A stretch of 64,000 nucleotides of DNA. Source: Oligoflexus sp. GTDB taxonomy: Bacteria; Bdellovibrionota_B; Oligoflexia; Oligoflexales; Oligoflexaceae. Position 1 is the first letter of the stretch; each line of letters opens with the position of its first letter. The notes beneath the pieces are model-generated. The model searched no databases and was not told the DNA's origin. It saw only the letters and a list, made by a program, of their open reading frames with translations. The position numbers and the translations under genes were made by a program. Positions 1 through 8,928 of this stretch are shown in pieces. The stretch lies in NCBI GenBank assembly GCA_014378195.1, contig JACMOC010000013.1:219539-283538 (forward strand), read 5' to 3'.

Positions 1-111
1 CCCCAGATACTCGGGCTTGCTGGCTTTACTCAAAATGATCGCTGGAATCACCACACTGAACGCGATGTTCAGAAAAGGATTTTCACGCTTGGAGACCATC
101 TTCTTCTGCAT
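1..111 (-). CDS. VC0807-family-like membrane protein, N-terminal part
   Basis: Partial gene running off the left edge; 37 codons are visible. It starts at an ATG inside the end of ung, overlapping it by 29 bp in another frame, which suggests translational coupling. The visible protein has a short basic start ([12 protein letters not shown]) followed by [17 protein letters not shown] and PEYLG. This resembles the first helix of VC0807-family (septation-protein-A-like) inner-membrane proteins. A second in-frame ATG at codon 5 could be the real start. The family assignment rests on memory of the N-terminal pattern only. Confidence 0.55.
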   Translation of the reverse strand, partial: MQKKMVSKRENPFLNIAFSVVIPAIILSKASKPEYLG

Positions 112-817
112 AGATCGTCCTTGCTTGAGTGGGTGACGGGAGCTTCCAATCGATCGGTGCTCGCCCGTGTGTTTTGAGATACGCATTGGCCAACGAGAAA
201 TGATGACATCCCAAAAAGCCCCGATATGCGGAGAGCGGTGAGGGATGAGGTGCCTTTAATACTAAATGGCGGTCTTCATCAACACTAGCGCCTTTTTTCT
301 GCGCCGGACTTCCCCACAGCATGAAAACCAAATTTTCGCGTTCCAGGTTGAGATGTTCGACTATGGCACTCGTAAATTTTTCCCAACCCCTACCATGATG
401 GGACCCCGCCTGCCCGGCTTCGACAGTTAAGACATTGTTCAGGAGGAGTACGCCCTGATCGGCCCACGACTGAAGGTACCCGTGATGCGCCGGCTTTATG
501 CCCAGGTCTGAATCAAGCTCTTTGTAAATATTCACAAGCGAGGGAGGCACTGGTACACCCGGACGAACAGAAAAGCAAAGCCCATGTGCTTGGCCCGGTC
601 CGTGATAAGGGTCCTGACCTAAAATAACAACGGACACTTTGTCAAATGGCGTGGAATTGAGTGCCTGAAAGTATTCGGAGCCCTTCGGATAAATCGTCTT
701 GCCGGCCTTGATTTCGTCTTTAAGGAATCCACGCAGCGAATGCATGTAATCCTTATTGAATTCATCGGCAAGCACCGTCTTCCAACTCTCTTCAAGACGC
801 AATTGTGTTTGGCTCAT
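83..817 (-). CDS. ung: Uracil-DNA glycosylase, family 1
   Basis: Removes uracil from DNA to start base-excision repair in the cytoplasm. At 244 aa it is close to the usual family-1 length of about 225-230. The water-activating motif GQDPYHG is at residues 67-73 (catalytic Asp69), CFSV at about 81, and the C-terminal HPSPLS minor-groove loop at 191-196, so the active site is complete. The ATG follows a strong GGAGGGG Shine-Dalgarno. The next gene on the same strand starts inside its last 29 bases. Confidence 0.97.
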   Translation of the reverse strand: MSQTQLRLEESWKTVLADEFNKDYMHSLRGFLKDEIKAGKTIYPKGSEYFQALNSTPFDKVSVVILGQDPYHGPGQAHGLCFSVRPGVPVPPSLVNIYKELDSDLGIKPAHHGYLQSWADQGVLLLNNVLTVEAGQAGSHHGRGWEKFTSAIVEHLNLERENLVFMLWGSPAQKKGASVDEDRHLVLKAPHPSPLSAYRGFLGCHHFSLANAYLKTHGRAPIDWKLPSPTQARTIYAEEDGLQA

Positions 818-1047
818 AGCCCCTCCATGGACCCAGATTTATAGACAGCTTTCCAAGGTCTGTCCAGGTGGAGCGAGTGTAGCGAAATTTTTGCCAAGAT
901 GACATCAGGAGTGTTGGAAACTCAAGGTCATTTGTCCCGTGGAATCGGCTAGATAGGAGGAAGTGTCAAGTTTTATGTCGAATCAACAGATAGAGAACTT
1001 GTCACCTATGTTGCAACGCGCAAATCACCTCCTCACGAGCTTTGGCT

Positions 1048-1629
1048 ATGAAACAATGTCTGATCGTGGATGATAATTATGACATCTTTGCAATCGTTCA
1101 GGCTGCGCTGAGCGGTCACTATCACCTTGACTATGCACCTGATGCCTTTGCGGCCCTTCAGATCCTAAGTCATAAAACTTTCGACATCATCCTTTCTGAC
1201 ATTCGCATGCCGCACATGGATGGGCTCGTTTTTGCCGAAGAATTGAAAAAGAAGTTCACCGAGGTTCCGATCGTTTTTATTTCTGGCAACATCGATCCCG
1301 ACGTCGTTCGCAAGGTTTTCCAATTGGGCGGGTGTAATCTCGTTTCGAAACCCATCGATATGAACGAACTTCTGGAGAAGTTGAATCGTGCAGTGGAACT
1401 GCATGAGAAGTTTGTGGACGAACGCAGCGATGAAGGGGAACAGGAGCTGGGTTATATCTATAATCTCCTTAAAACCCACTATTACGAAACGCAGGAGATC
1501 CTTTATCAGATCCAATATCATCGGATTCCCATAGCCACGGTCTTGAAGGAGCTCGAAAAGAAACAAAGGCTCGGCAAATGCCACCTCGATGATCCTGAAA
1601 ACATTAAATTTTTGAGGCAAGTCGCTTAA
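1048..1629 (+). CDS. Single-domain response regulator with C-terminal extension
   Basis: A receiver domain occupies about the first 120 residues, with the acidic pair (IVDDN), phospho-acceptor Asp in [12 protein letters not shown] (about residue 51), the Ser of FISG and the Lys of SKPID, so phosphorylation is expected. The remaining ~70 residues are Glu/Lys/Tyr rich, match no output domain I know, and are not DNA-binding by eye. No histidine kinase is adjacent. The ATG at 1048 is chosen over an in-frame TTG at 1042; neither has a good ribosome site. A 32-codon ORF (975-1073) preceded by AGGAGG overlaps this start in another frame and may couple translation. Confidence 0.85.
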   Translation: MKQCLIVDDNYDIFAIVQAALSGHYHLDYAPDAFAALQILSHKTFDIILSDIRMPHMDGLVFAEELKKKFTEVPIVFISGNIDPDVVRKVFQLGGCNLVSKPIDMNELLEKLNRAVELHEKFVDERSDEGEQELGYIYNLLKTHYYETQEILYQIQYHRIPIATVLKELEKKQRLGKCHLDDPENIKFLRQVA

Positions 1630-1691
1630 AGTGCCGAAAATCTAAAGATTTCCTCTGGATTGGCCGAAAAGTGTCAATCACGGAGGGCTTT

Positions 1692-2120
1692 ATGCGTTTG
1701 ACTTTGCTCATCGGGCTCACACTCTATCTACTCAATGCCTGTATTACGATGCCGAAGGCCCCCCTGGAATTTAAAAAAGGCAGCCAGGCAGAAGCTTATG
1801 TGCGTGAGCATAAAGCCTGCCCAGGGTGTGACCTCCAAAAAGCCGAACTTTCCTACAGTGATTTGCGTGAAGCCGATTTACGCGGCGCTAATCTTAAAGG
1901 CGCGGACTTCACCCATGCGGATCTTCGTGGAGCGAATCTTCGTGGGGCAGTCCTAACGCGCTCAGATCTTTCCACAGCTGTGCAGCTGGACGGCACGGAT
2001 CTTCGCGATGCCGATCTTACTGAAGCTAATATACAAGCGAGCGAACTGAATAAAGCGCGGATCTGTCGTTCGATAATGCCGGATGGATCGCGCTCGATCC
2101 GTTGTTCTGAGCATGATTAA
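1692..2120 (+). CDS. Pentapeptide-repeat lipoprotein
   Basis: A 142-aa protein. The N-terminus is a short hydrophobic signal ending in the lipobox LLNAC, so export and lipidation are expected. From about residue 55 it carries a run of pentapeptide repeats of the A(D/N)Lxx type ([13 protein letters not shown] and so on), predicting a short right-handed beta-helix. A paired CPGC at about residue 44 precedes the repeats. The ATG at 1692 follows GGAGGG at 1682-1687; an upstream in-frame start is less likely because it would bury the signal. Function unknown; repeats of this kind are usually structural or protein-binding. Confidence 0.85.
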   Translation: MRLTLLIGLTLYLLNACITMPKAPLEFKKGSQAEAYVREHKACPGCDLQKAELSYSDLREADLRGANLKGADFTHADLRGANLRGAVLTRSDLSTAVQLDGTDLRDADLTEANIQASELNKARICRSIMPDGSRSIRCSEHD

Positions 2121-2298
2121 GGATGATTATTTTATGTTATTTAAAGCTTATTTTTTAGTAACTGCTGAGTCTAAGCTAGGATGCGCAAGACGTTTCTAAT
2201 TTTCATATTTATGGTTGTTCCGGTGGCAAAGGACAGCCATAAATTGTATAAAGTCCGCATTAGGAACGTGCGGACCTTTCACGACAAAGAGTGCTGAC

Positions 2299-3159
2299 TT
2301 GGAAGAGATCTTTCGGACACTGGTTCCTGTGCAGACACTTTCACTCATCACACCTGAGCATAGCTTTGTAAGTCTAGGCTCATGCTTTGCCGATTCTATC
2401 GGCTAGCGTCTTTTATCTAATAAATGGCACGGTTTAGTGAATCCCTTTGGAACACTCTTTCATCCCTTTGCAATTTTGAATGCTCTCACTGGTCCAGGTC
2501 TACTTCACGACGATCTTTTTCTGGATCATCAAGGCCTCGTTCATCATCATTGGTTACCCAAAACGTTTTATGGAGAAAGTCGCGAGGCTTTAAGCCTAAA
2601 ATGGGATCTGCAGCGAAGGGCAATTCAAAATGCTTTGAAGCTCGATAACAGCGTCTTATTTCTGACCCTTGGAACTTCGTTCTTTTATACTTTTAATGAT
2701 TACTGAGTCGCCAACTGTCATCAACGCCCGGCAAAATTATTTGAAAAACGTCTGAGTTCAGTCCAGTCGATGACAGAAGTTTGGACTAAGACTCTGGCAC
2801 AGCTTATCATCAAAGAAATCTTGAGTTCTGAGAACATGAGCGTAGATGTCGCAAATAATGGCCTCGAGGCGATCGAAATGGTCCAGGCTGGGGCTTACGA
2901 CGTAATTCTGATGGACATGCAAATGCCGATTCTTGATGGCTATTCAGCAACAAAAGAAATCAGAGCAAAAGGCTTTAAAACTCCCAGACTTGCCCTGACA
3001 GCTCATGCCCTTAAAGAGGAAACCAGGAGAATTTTCGACAGTGGAGCTGATGCCCACCTCACAAAACCTATAAATGTCGAGCTATTACTTCGGACTATTC
3101 GAACATACGCTCAAGCTCACATTTCCAGCGTGGCCTTGAACATTCGCGAAAACGTTTGA
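2299..3159 (+). pseudogene. Chimeric remnant: GSCFA-domain protein joined to a truncated receiver domain
   Basis: One reading frame runs through the whole region, broken by TAG at 2404-2406 and TGA at 2704-2706. Translating across them gives a GSCFA-family start (FRTLVPVQTL, then SLGSCFADSIG, NPFGTLFHPF, LTLGTSF, VANCHQRPAKLFEKR). At about 2800 it passes without a frame change into the C-terminal three quarters of a receiver domain (VDVANNGLEAI, ILMDMQMPILDG, LALTAHAL, LTKPIN). The receiver lacks its first strand with the acidic pair, and the GSCFA part lacks its C-terminal half. The start is approximate: TTG at 2299 is possible. This looks like two genes fused by deletion and decaying. Confidence 0.7.
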
Positions 3160-3282
3160 TTGAAAATCAATTTTTTAATGAACAAGAGGATAAACGAAGC
3201 TTGGTTGAAAAGGACCTTGTTCTGGCAATTTTAATCAAGGGCGATACATGTCAAAAATACGCAGTATTTTCAAACAGATAGT

Positions 3283-3307
3283 TGATATTGAAATTAACTC
3301 TCAATAT
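3283..3307. promoter_or_regulatory. Fur-like inverted repeat upstream of bfd
   Basis: Perfect 7-bp arms ATATTGA (3285-3291) and TCAATAT (3301-3307) with a 9-nt spacer, about 65-85 bp before the bfd start. The element begins TTGATATTGA, a 10-mer also found in front of bfr at 4115-4124. This suggests a common iron-responsive regulator, probably Fur. The match to the Fur consensus is only partial here. Confidence 0.4.
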
Positions 3308-3369
3308 AATGTATAAAGAAGCCGATAAGAGTCCTGGGTTGTCAGGTAGAACTAGCTAAGGGAACCTCG

Positions 3370-3549
3370 ATGTATATATGCCTTTGTCATGGCGTCAACA
3401 AAAAGGTCGTAGAGAAGCTTCAGGAAACCGGCTGCTGCACGGTGCGTCAAGTTCAAAAGGAATGCCAGGCAGGCAGCTCATGTGGAGCGTGCCTACCGGA
3501 TATCAAAAAACTACTTTCTAAAAACACATCTCAGGAAGGTTCGTCGTGA
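3370..3549 (+). CDS. bfd: Bacterioferritin-associated ferredoxin
   Basis: A 59-aa [2Fe-2S] protein that passes electrons to bacterioferritin to release stored iron. The BFD-fold cysteines are visible as CLC near residue 4 and CGAC near residue 41, matching the C-x-C ... C-x2-C pattern, in the family's usual size range. It converges with bfr and their 3' ends overlap by 19 bp. This pairing is the strongest support for the call. A Fur-like inverted repeat lies upstream. Confidence 0.9.
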   Translation: MYICLCHGVNKKVVEKLQETGCCTVRQVQKECQAGSSCGACLPDIKKLLSKNTSQEGSS

Positions 3550-4010
3550 ACCTGTTGGGCGAGATAGTTGGCAAACCCGATTTGGTCAATCAGGCTCAAT
3601 TGGGTTTCGAGCCAATCCACGTGATGTTCTTCATCCTCTAAAATCTTCTCAAACAGTTCGCGCGTCGTGTGGTCTTTCGCATCGAAAGCCACCTGGATCG
3701 CAAGCTTCAATTTCGTCACGGCTTCATATTCCAAAGCCAAATCACTCTCAAACTGCTCTTTAACCGTCTCGCCGATGTTGATTTTCAAGAGGCGTTGAAC
3801 GTTTGGGATGCCTTCGAGAAACAGAACGCGATCCATAAGTTTTTCGGCGTGCTTCATCTCATCGATTGACTCGTGATAGACCTTCTTCGCGATTTTCTCG
3901 TAGCCCCAGTCTTTACACATGCGCGCGTGCAGAAAGTATTGGTTGATGGCAGTAAGCTCGCCAGTAAGTATATCGTTTAGTGCCTCGATTATTTTGGGAT
4001 CACCCTTCAT
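3531..4010 (-). CDS. bfr: Bacterioferritin
   Basis: Heme-containing iron-storage protein of 159 aa forming a 24-subunit cage. All ferroxidase ligands fall at canonical positions: Glu18, Glu51, His54, Glu94, Glu127 and His130, with the heme-ligand Met52 and Tyr25 also present. The ATG at 4010 has AAGGAG six bases upstream; a longer in-frame ORF to 4031 has no such site. It is convergent with bfd and divergent from an aldehyde dehydrogenase gene, with a good Fur-box match about 105 bp upstream. Confidence 0.97.
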   Translation of the reverse strand: MKGDPKIIEALNDILTGELTAINQYFLHARMCKDWGYEKIAKKVYHESIDEMKHAEKLMDRVLFLEGIPNVQRLLKINIGETVKEQFESDLALEYEAVTKLKLAIQVAFDAKDHTTRELFEKILEDEEHHVDWLETQLSLIDQIGFANYLAQQVHDEPS

Positions 4011-4115
4011 CGTTTTCTCCTTAGACCTCAAATGTTGGGGCTACGATAGCGGACTCGGGAAAGATTGCCAAGAAGAGTCCGATATCTCCTCAAAAATCTA
4101 ATATTTTAGGGCATT

Positions 4116-4130
4116 TGATATTGATTCTCA
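4116..4130. promoter_or_regulatory. Candidate Fur box between bfr and the aldehyde dehydrogenase gene
   Basis: TGATATTGATTCTCA matches the 15-base 7-1-7 Fur consensus (TGATAAT-G-ATTATCA) at 13 positions. It lies in the divergent bfr / dehydrogenase intergenic region and shares TTGATATTGA with the element upstream of bfd. Regulation of bfr by iron is the expected role; this is sequence match plus inference. Confidence 0.5.
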
Positions 4131-4215
4131 CAATTTGTGGTGAGGAAAAGACTTGGGGTATTAAGGCGCTTTGTCTTATGACTAAGAGAGACTTATGCTC
4201 TTCAGGAGGCACTTC

Positions 4216-5577
4216 GTGAACAGTACCAATCCCCATAACGGCCAAGTTATCCGAAGCTATACAGCTCATAACGGCCAATATATAGAAGAGACCCTCAAAG
4301 CCGCACAAAATCGTTTTGAGACATGGAAAGATGTACCCGTCGCAGAAAAGAGCAAACTTCTTCATGCCATGGCGCAACAGCTGCGGCGAAATAAGCATGA
4401 GCTCGCCTTGCTCATGGCCGACGAAATGGGAAAACCCGTAGCGGAAGGTGAAGGCGAAATCGAAAAATGTGCCACAGCCTGTGAATATTATGCAGATGAA
4501 GGCCCTCAGTATCTCAGCCCGGAGATCGTCAAGACGGATGCCAGCAAAAGCTGGATCAGTTACGAACCGCTGGGTCCAGTATTGGCCGTCATGCCTTGGA
4601 ATTTTCCGTTCTGGCAAGTGATCCGTTTCGCAGCTCCCAACTTGCTGGCCGGAAACGTCGGGATCCTAAAACACGCATCCAACGTGAGTGGCTGCAGCCT
4701 GGCAATCGAAAGCCTTTTTTTGCAGGCCGGATTTCCAAAGCATGTGTTTTCAAGTCTTTTGGTTTCGGGAAAGGATGTCGAAGCGATCATTGCGCATCCG
4801 GTTATCAAAGCAGTTACCATCACTGGCAGCACACCGGCGGGTAAATCTGTGGCAAGCACCGCGGGGAAATATCTCAAAAAATGTGTCCTGGAGCTGGGCG
4901 GTAGCGACGCTTATGTGGTTCTCGCTGATGCTGACATTAAAAAAGCTGCCCAGATCTGTACGCAAAGCCGTTTGCTCAACGGCGGACAGAGCTGCATCGC
5001 TGCGAAGCGTTTTATCGTCGATAAAAAGGTGAGAAAGGAATTTGAGCATGAGATGCTGGAGGCCTTTAAAAAAGTGAAATGGGGCGATCCTCGTGATCCC
5101 CAGAATACTATGGGACCCCAGGCCAGGGTCGATCTCAGAGATCAGCTCCACGAGCAGGTTCTCAAAAGCGTCAAACTTGGAGCAGAGATTTTGTTCGGAG
5201 GAACCGTGGATACAAAATCTCCGGGAGCTTATTATCCGCCCACTATCCTTACGCAGGTCAAACCCGGGTTGCCGGCCTTTGATGAAGAGCTATTTGGACC
5301 TGTTGCCGCGATTATCGAGGCCGAAGATGAAAACGATGCCATCCGTCTCGCCAATCAGTCTGTCTTTGGTCTGGGTGCGGCCTTGTTTACAAAGGATATT
5401 TCGAAGGCTGAGAGACTGGCGTCCCAAGTCCAGGCAGGATCGGTCTTTATCAACGCTCTTGTTAAGTCCGATGCACGGCTTCCTTTCGGTGGGATCAAAG
5501 AATCAGGGCATGGCCGGGAGCTTTCCTATTACGGTCTCAGAGAATTTCTAAATATCAAAACAATCTACCGAGCCTGA
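4216..5577 (+). CDS. NAD(P)-dependent aldehyde dehydrogenase, succinate-semialdehyde type
   Basis: Oxidises an aldehyde to the acid. The sequence resembles the Sad/GabD-like class of succinate-semialdehyde dehydrogenases. Numbered from the GTG start (453 aa): oxyanion Asn129 in MPWNFPFW, cofactor loop GSTPAGK at about 204, general-base Glu226 in LELGGSD and catalytic Cys260 in GGQSCIAAK. The GTG at 4216 is preferred because AGGAGG lies at 4204-4209, inside what would otherwise be coding from an ATG at 4195. The exact substrate is not decided by sequence and no gab genes are adjacent. Confidence 0.9.
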   Translation: MNSTNPHNGQVIRSYTAHNGQYIEETLKAAQNRFETWKDVPVAEKSKLLHAMAQQLRRNKHELALLMADEMGKPVAEGEGEIEKCATACEYYADEGPQYLSPEIVKTDASKSWISYEPLGPVLAVMPWNFPFWQVIRFAAPNLLAGNVGILKHASNVSGCSLAIESLFLQAGFPKHVFSSLLVSGKDVEAIIAHPVIKAVTITGSTPAGKSVASTAGKYLKKCVLELGGSDAYVVLADADIKKAAQICTQSRLLNGGQSCIAAKRFIVDKKVRKEFEHEMLEAFKKVKWGDPRDPQNTMGPQARVDLRDQLHEQVLKSVKLGAEILFGGTVDTKSPGAYYPPTILTQVKPGLPAFDEELFGPVAAIIEAEDENDAIRLANQSVFGLGAALFTKDISKAERLASQVQAGSVFINALVKSDARLPFGGIKESGHGRELSYYGLREFLNIKTIYRA

Positions 5578-5600
5578 ATCTCTCTCGGCTCCAAAGCCAA

Positions 5601-5636
5601 AAAGCCTATCAAACCCTGTGGGGCCTGATAGGCTTT
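5601..5636. terminator. Bidirectional terminator hairpin
   Basis: Perfect 11-bp arms AAAGCCTATCA (5601-5611) and TGATAGGCTTT (5626-5636) with a 14-nt loop, between the convergent aldehyde dehydrogenase and lipoprotein genes. Confidence 0.8.
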
Positions 5637-5655
5637 GCTTATAGGACTCTAAGGC

Positions 5656-6729
5656 CTATTTGATGCCGAGGGCGCGCGCAGCGAAGATAGCGCTGATCAT
5701 GTTAAGGTATTGCTGCGATTGAGCAACTGTGGCTTTTTCGCCGTAACCGTGGAGACCATGTTTGCCGCTATCGTCTTTATAGTTCTGGCAGTTCGAAACA
5801 CATTTTTGGATGATGTTGTCAATCTGTGGAACGTTACCGTAAGCCGAGTAATCAACTTCGATGTCGAGCTTTGGATCGGCATATTTGGTGTCTGGGAAGA
5901 CTTCAAAGAAGATCTTGCCTGATTCACGAGCGCGGATACGGTAGTCATATTTGATGTTGTGGAATTGAAAGTTGTTAACTTTTTTACCGCGGGCAACATC
6001 ATCAGCCAAACCCATAAGACGAGCTTCGTTGTCGAAGTTCAAAGCGATTGTTTCGTTGATCGTATCGAGGTTCTGCAAAGCAACATCGGAACGAGCGATG
6101 TCCGAGCAGAGTTGCAAGAGGTCATTCACAGCCATATTCGTTTTGAGGCGGTAGAATCCGCGGCTCATGACGTAATCGGTTGAAGCCGACATCTTGATGT
6201 TTGTCTCTTTGTTAAGGCTCAAACCAAGACCAACGAAGTTGATGGCGCCACCTTGAGTTTTGGCGTAACTTGCGCCTTCAGTGATGACTTTTTGAGCCTT
6301 ACAGTTGACGAGACGATCAGCGGCGACGGTATTTGCGTCAACGAAGAGGCCTTGGCCGTCGCCTGTGCCGGCAACGTCTTTCTCACGAACAAGTTGAATT
6401 TCGTTGAGGAGTTTACGCTCATATAGATTTTTGATTTCGATCGTTGGACCAAGGCGGAGGAGTGTTACGCCGCCGATGGATAGAACCGGATTAACTTTGG
6501 CGCCGACTTCGACGGTATCAACTTTGGTTTTGGTCGCTTTCAGCGAGTCGCCGATACCAGCGTCAAAGACAAAGAATATTTCTTTCGTTAAATCAACCGA
6601 ATAGCTCCATTTTTCTTCGATGCTTTGGCTGACCGAAGCGTCCAGTTTGGAAGTTCCGGCTGTTTTACAAGCCGTTGAGAGCCCGAGTAGAGATACAAGT
6701 GTTACGATATAAGGAAGCTTACGTGACAT
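5656..6729 (-). CDS. Lipoprotein of unknown function, paralogue A
   Basis: A 357-aa protein with a signal peptide and lipobox LSTAC. It is clearly a paralogue of the next gene upstream. Both share a Q-SIE-KWS start after the lipobox, VNCKAQKVI or LNCKAQKVI near the middle, STDYVM-RG-Y, a KVNNFQ segment and a near-identical tail with CVSNCQNY and GKHGLH-YG-KAT. Four conserved Cys may form two disulfides. I do not recognise the family. The 70-bp gap to the upstream gene and the shared strand suggest a two-gene operon. Confidence 0.8.
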   Translation of the reverse strand: MSRKLPYIVTLVSLLGLSTACKTAGTSKLDASVSQSIEEKWSYSVDLTKEIFFVFDAGIGDSLKATKTKVDTVEVGAKVNPVLSIGGVTLLRLGPTIEIKNLYERKLLNEIQLVREKDVAGTGDGQGLFVDANTVAADRLVNCKAQKVITEGASYAKTQGGAINFVGLGLSLNKETNIKMSASTDYVMSRGFYRLKTNMAVNDLLQLCSDIARSDVALQNLDTINETIALNFDNEARLMGLADDVARGKKVNNFQFHNIKYDYRIRARESGKIFFEVFPDTKYADPKLDIEVDYSAYGNVPQIDNIIQKCVSNCQNYKDDSGKHGLHGYGEKATVAQSQQYLNMISAIFAARALGIK

Positions 6730-6749
6730 TCAAATGCTCCTGCTACTGT

Positions 6750-6778
6750 GTTTGAAGGGGCTCAAAATTTGATCCTTA
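6750..6778 (-). terminator. Hairpin between the two lipoprotein genes
   Basis: On the minus strand GGGGCTTAA pairs with TTGAGCCCC (one G-T wobble) in the 70-bp gap between paralogues B and A. There is no U-tract, so it may be a processing or attenuation hairpin that sets their relative expression. Confidence 0.4.
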
Positions 6779-6799
6779 AGCCCCGGTCGAGAAAAAGAT

Positions 6800-7864
6800 T
6801 TATTTGCTACCAAGAACCGCTGCTGCAAAGATCGTTGAAATGACTTTGATCGAACTTTCTGCCTCAGCCTTGGTGGCTTTATCACCGTAAGAATGCAGTC
6901 CGTGTTTGCCATTCTGATCGATATAGTTCTGGCAGTTCGAAACACACTTTTGACTAACGTCCTCTATAACTGCTCGCTGTCCATCCATCTGATACTTGAC
7001 AGTGGACTCTAACTTAGGATCTGCGTAGCCTGTGTCCGGATAGATGGTGAACACAACCTGATTGTTATCCTTCGTCTTCCTCTGAAAATCATATTTGATG
7101 TGCTTATACTGGAAGTTGTTTACTTTCTTGCCAGCGGCGACATCTTTTGCGAGTTTCTCCAGGTTATTAGCGCCGCTAAAGTTCAACTGAATCACATCAT
7201 TGATATGATCGACATTCTGCAGGGCAATGTCTGACTTGCCTATATCTTGACACAATTCAAAGATTTGAGAAAGTTTAACAGAAGTTTTTGTGGTGTAATA
7301 GCCTCTGTTCATCACATAGTCAGTGGAAGCAGCGAGTTTCTGCCCCGTGCTTGCGTTTGCCGAGATGCCCATTCCGATGAAAGAGATGCCGGCATTGGCG
7401 TTCACGCCCATGTTAGAAGATTCGGAGATCACTTTCTGAGCCTTGCAGTTGAGGATAACGCCTGGGTTGACCGTCACGGCATCTTGGAACACGCCGTCGC
7501 CTGATTGGGTTCCTCTCTCGTCTTTGACTCGACCAATCACGGCTTCCGTAAGGACTTTCCTTTCAAATAGCTCGCCAAACTCCATTCCACCTCCGACCGT
7601 AAAGGTCACGTAGTCTGTGAACGAAAATTCAGCGTTTACCTTGGAGCCGATCGACATGGTGTCGACGCGGGATTTGGTGGCAGTAAGGTTGTCAGCCATG
7701 TGAGGGAGAGTAATCTCCCTGCTGAGGTCAAAGGCTCCTGACCATTTGTCTTCGATGCTTTGGAATACTGAGGACTGGACTTCGGAATTTGAGCTAGTGC
7801 CGCAACTTGCGAGCAGACTGCTTGTTCCCAATAGTCCGATAAAGAGGAGCTTAGTGTTTGTCAT
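6800..7864 (-). CDS. Lipoprotein of unknown function, paralogue B
   Basis: A 354-aa lipoprotein. The ATG at 7864 follows an AAGGAAG site and opens a signal peptide ending in lipobox LLASC; the longer ORF to 7936 has no support. It is homologous along its length to the next gene (see the shared blocks there), with Gly-rich mid-protein segments (GVNANAGISFIGMGISAN) suggesting beta structure. No catalytic motif is visible. The two copies have diverged enough that this is not a recent duplication. Confidence 0.8.
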   Translation of the reverse strand: MTNTKLLFIGLLGTSSLLASCGTSSNSEVQSSVFQSIEDKWSGAFDLSREITLPHMADNLTATKSRVDTMSIGSKVNAEFSFTDYVTFTVGGGMEFGELFERKVLTEAVIGRVKDERGTQSGDGVFQDAVTVNPGVILNCKAQKVISESSNMGVNANAGISFIGMGISANASTGQKLAASTDYVMNRGYYTTKTSVKLSQIFELCQDIGKSDIALQNVDHINDVIQLNFSGANNLEKLAKDVAAGKKVNNFQYKHIKYDFQRKTKDNNQVVFTIYPDTGYADPKLESTVKYQMDGQRAVIEDVSQKCVSNCQNYIDQNGKHGLHSYGDKATKAEAESSIKVISTIFAAAVLGSK

Positions 7865-8052
7865 AGGGACTTCCTTTTTTATTGGTCTGACCGGCTCAGA
7901 CTGCAATGCTTTTATTCGATGTAAGAGATGATGCAAGTTTATGGCACACTTTAACCTATTGAAATTATTGAATAGGGCGTTGAAATTATTGCCTTTAAAT
8001 TAGACGGTGACTGTTTGCCTGACAGTTGGTGTTGGGATCGATAACATTTGAG

Positions 8053-8085
8053 AATAAAAAAGGCCCTTGCCGTGAGGCGAGGGCC
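8053..8085 (-). terminator. Rho-independent terminator
   Basis: On the minus strand GGCCCTCGCC, loop TCAC, GGCAAGGGCC (arms 8076-8085 and 8062-8071, one wobble), then a U-tract at 8061-8053. It ends the transcript of the lipoprotein gene at 8112-8780. Confidence 0.9.
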
Positions 8086-8111
8086 GGTGCTTTACGAGTC
8101 ATAGGCTGCGT

Positions 8112-8780
8112 TCAGTGAGCCGTGACAATGACATCCTGCTGAACAGGGGCTGCATCACCGATTTTTAGATAGGTTTGTGCCAACGGATCATTTGGATGCT
8201 CAGTCGAAAGCTGAGCATTCGTAAGCGTTATTTCGAGCAACACTTTGTCGACGTTACTCGCAAAACTCAAGCTTTTGGTGACGAAGTGAGAATAACCAAT
8301 GCCGACATTTCCAAAAAGATCACTGCCGTCGACCTGTGAAAGACGCCCGGAGGTTGTTGCTTTTTTGCTGGTTGTATCTAAGATTGCGTAGGCCGCTGAA
8401 GCGAAATCTCCGCCCATTTTCAGGTTCAGGTCAAAGGCTACGGGTTGGTTGTTAAAAGGAACCACACTTCCGTCTTTACAGCTAACGATAGAGAGTTCGT
8501 AGTCAACAACTTGGCTCTTCGCCGACAGGTCGATCCCGGTGGAAAGAAGCTTAACTGTGGTGATGTTCGTGTCTGTGGATTTACAGGCGCTTACTGGAGC
8601 GTTCGACGCGGTTCCTATTGCAGTTGTAGCTGGAATTGGGGTGGCTGGGTCCGCTTTTGTTGTTGCGTCGGCCGTCGCCGGTACTGCAGTTTGAGCCGTG
8701 TTGGCCTTAAACGTGCTTTTTGTGCCACAGGCCAAAGCTAAAAATATAGGACAGGCAAGTGCAAGGTTTTGGATGTTCAT
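8112..8780 (-). CDS. Lipoprotein of unknown function
   Basis: A 222-aa protein whose ATG at 8780 follows GAGGGAG and opens a signal with lipobox LALAC. An Ala/Thr/Pro-rich linker of about 40 residues follows. The C-terminal ~150 residues look like a beta-sandwich, with two Cys (SACKS and VSCKD) that may form a disulfide. No family recognised. It is monocistronic, with its own strong terminator downstream. Confidence 0.75.
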   Translation of the reverse strand: MNIQNLALACPIFLALACGTKSTFKANTAQTAVPATADATTKADPATPIPATTAIGTASNAPVSACKSTDTNITTVKLLSTGIDLSAKSQVVDYELSIVSCKDGSVVPFNNQPVAFDLNLKMGGDFASAAYAILDTTSKKATTSGRLSQVDGSDLFGNVGIGYSHFVTKSLSFASNVDKVLLEITLTNAQLSTEHPNDPLAQTYLKIGDAAPVQQDVIVTAH

Positions 8781-8928
8781 GAACAAAATCTCCCTCAGTT
8801 TTTTCTCTTGTAGGGAGGAGTCAAGCAAGGGTTGAGCCAAATTAAAAGCCGATAAAAAATCCTTATAATCAGAGATATTAAGAATTTTACAACACATTGT
8901 TAAGTGGTCAAAGCTTTGACACCGACTG

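Noticed and set aside
2181..2297. 38-codon ORF with a signal-like N-terminus (MRKTFLIFIFMVV)
   Set aside because: Only a weak ribosome site and no recognisable product; it lies directly before a decayed region, so it is more likely relic or chance.
2770..3159. Stand-alone response regulator starting at ATG 2770
   Set aside because: It lacks the first receiver strand and acidic pair, and its first residues continue a GSCFA reading frame, so it is treated as part of a chimeric pseudogene.
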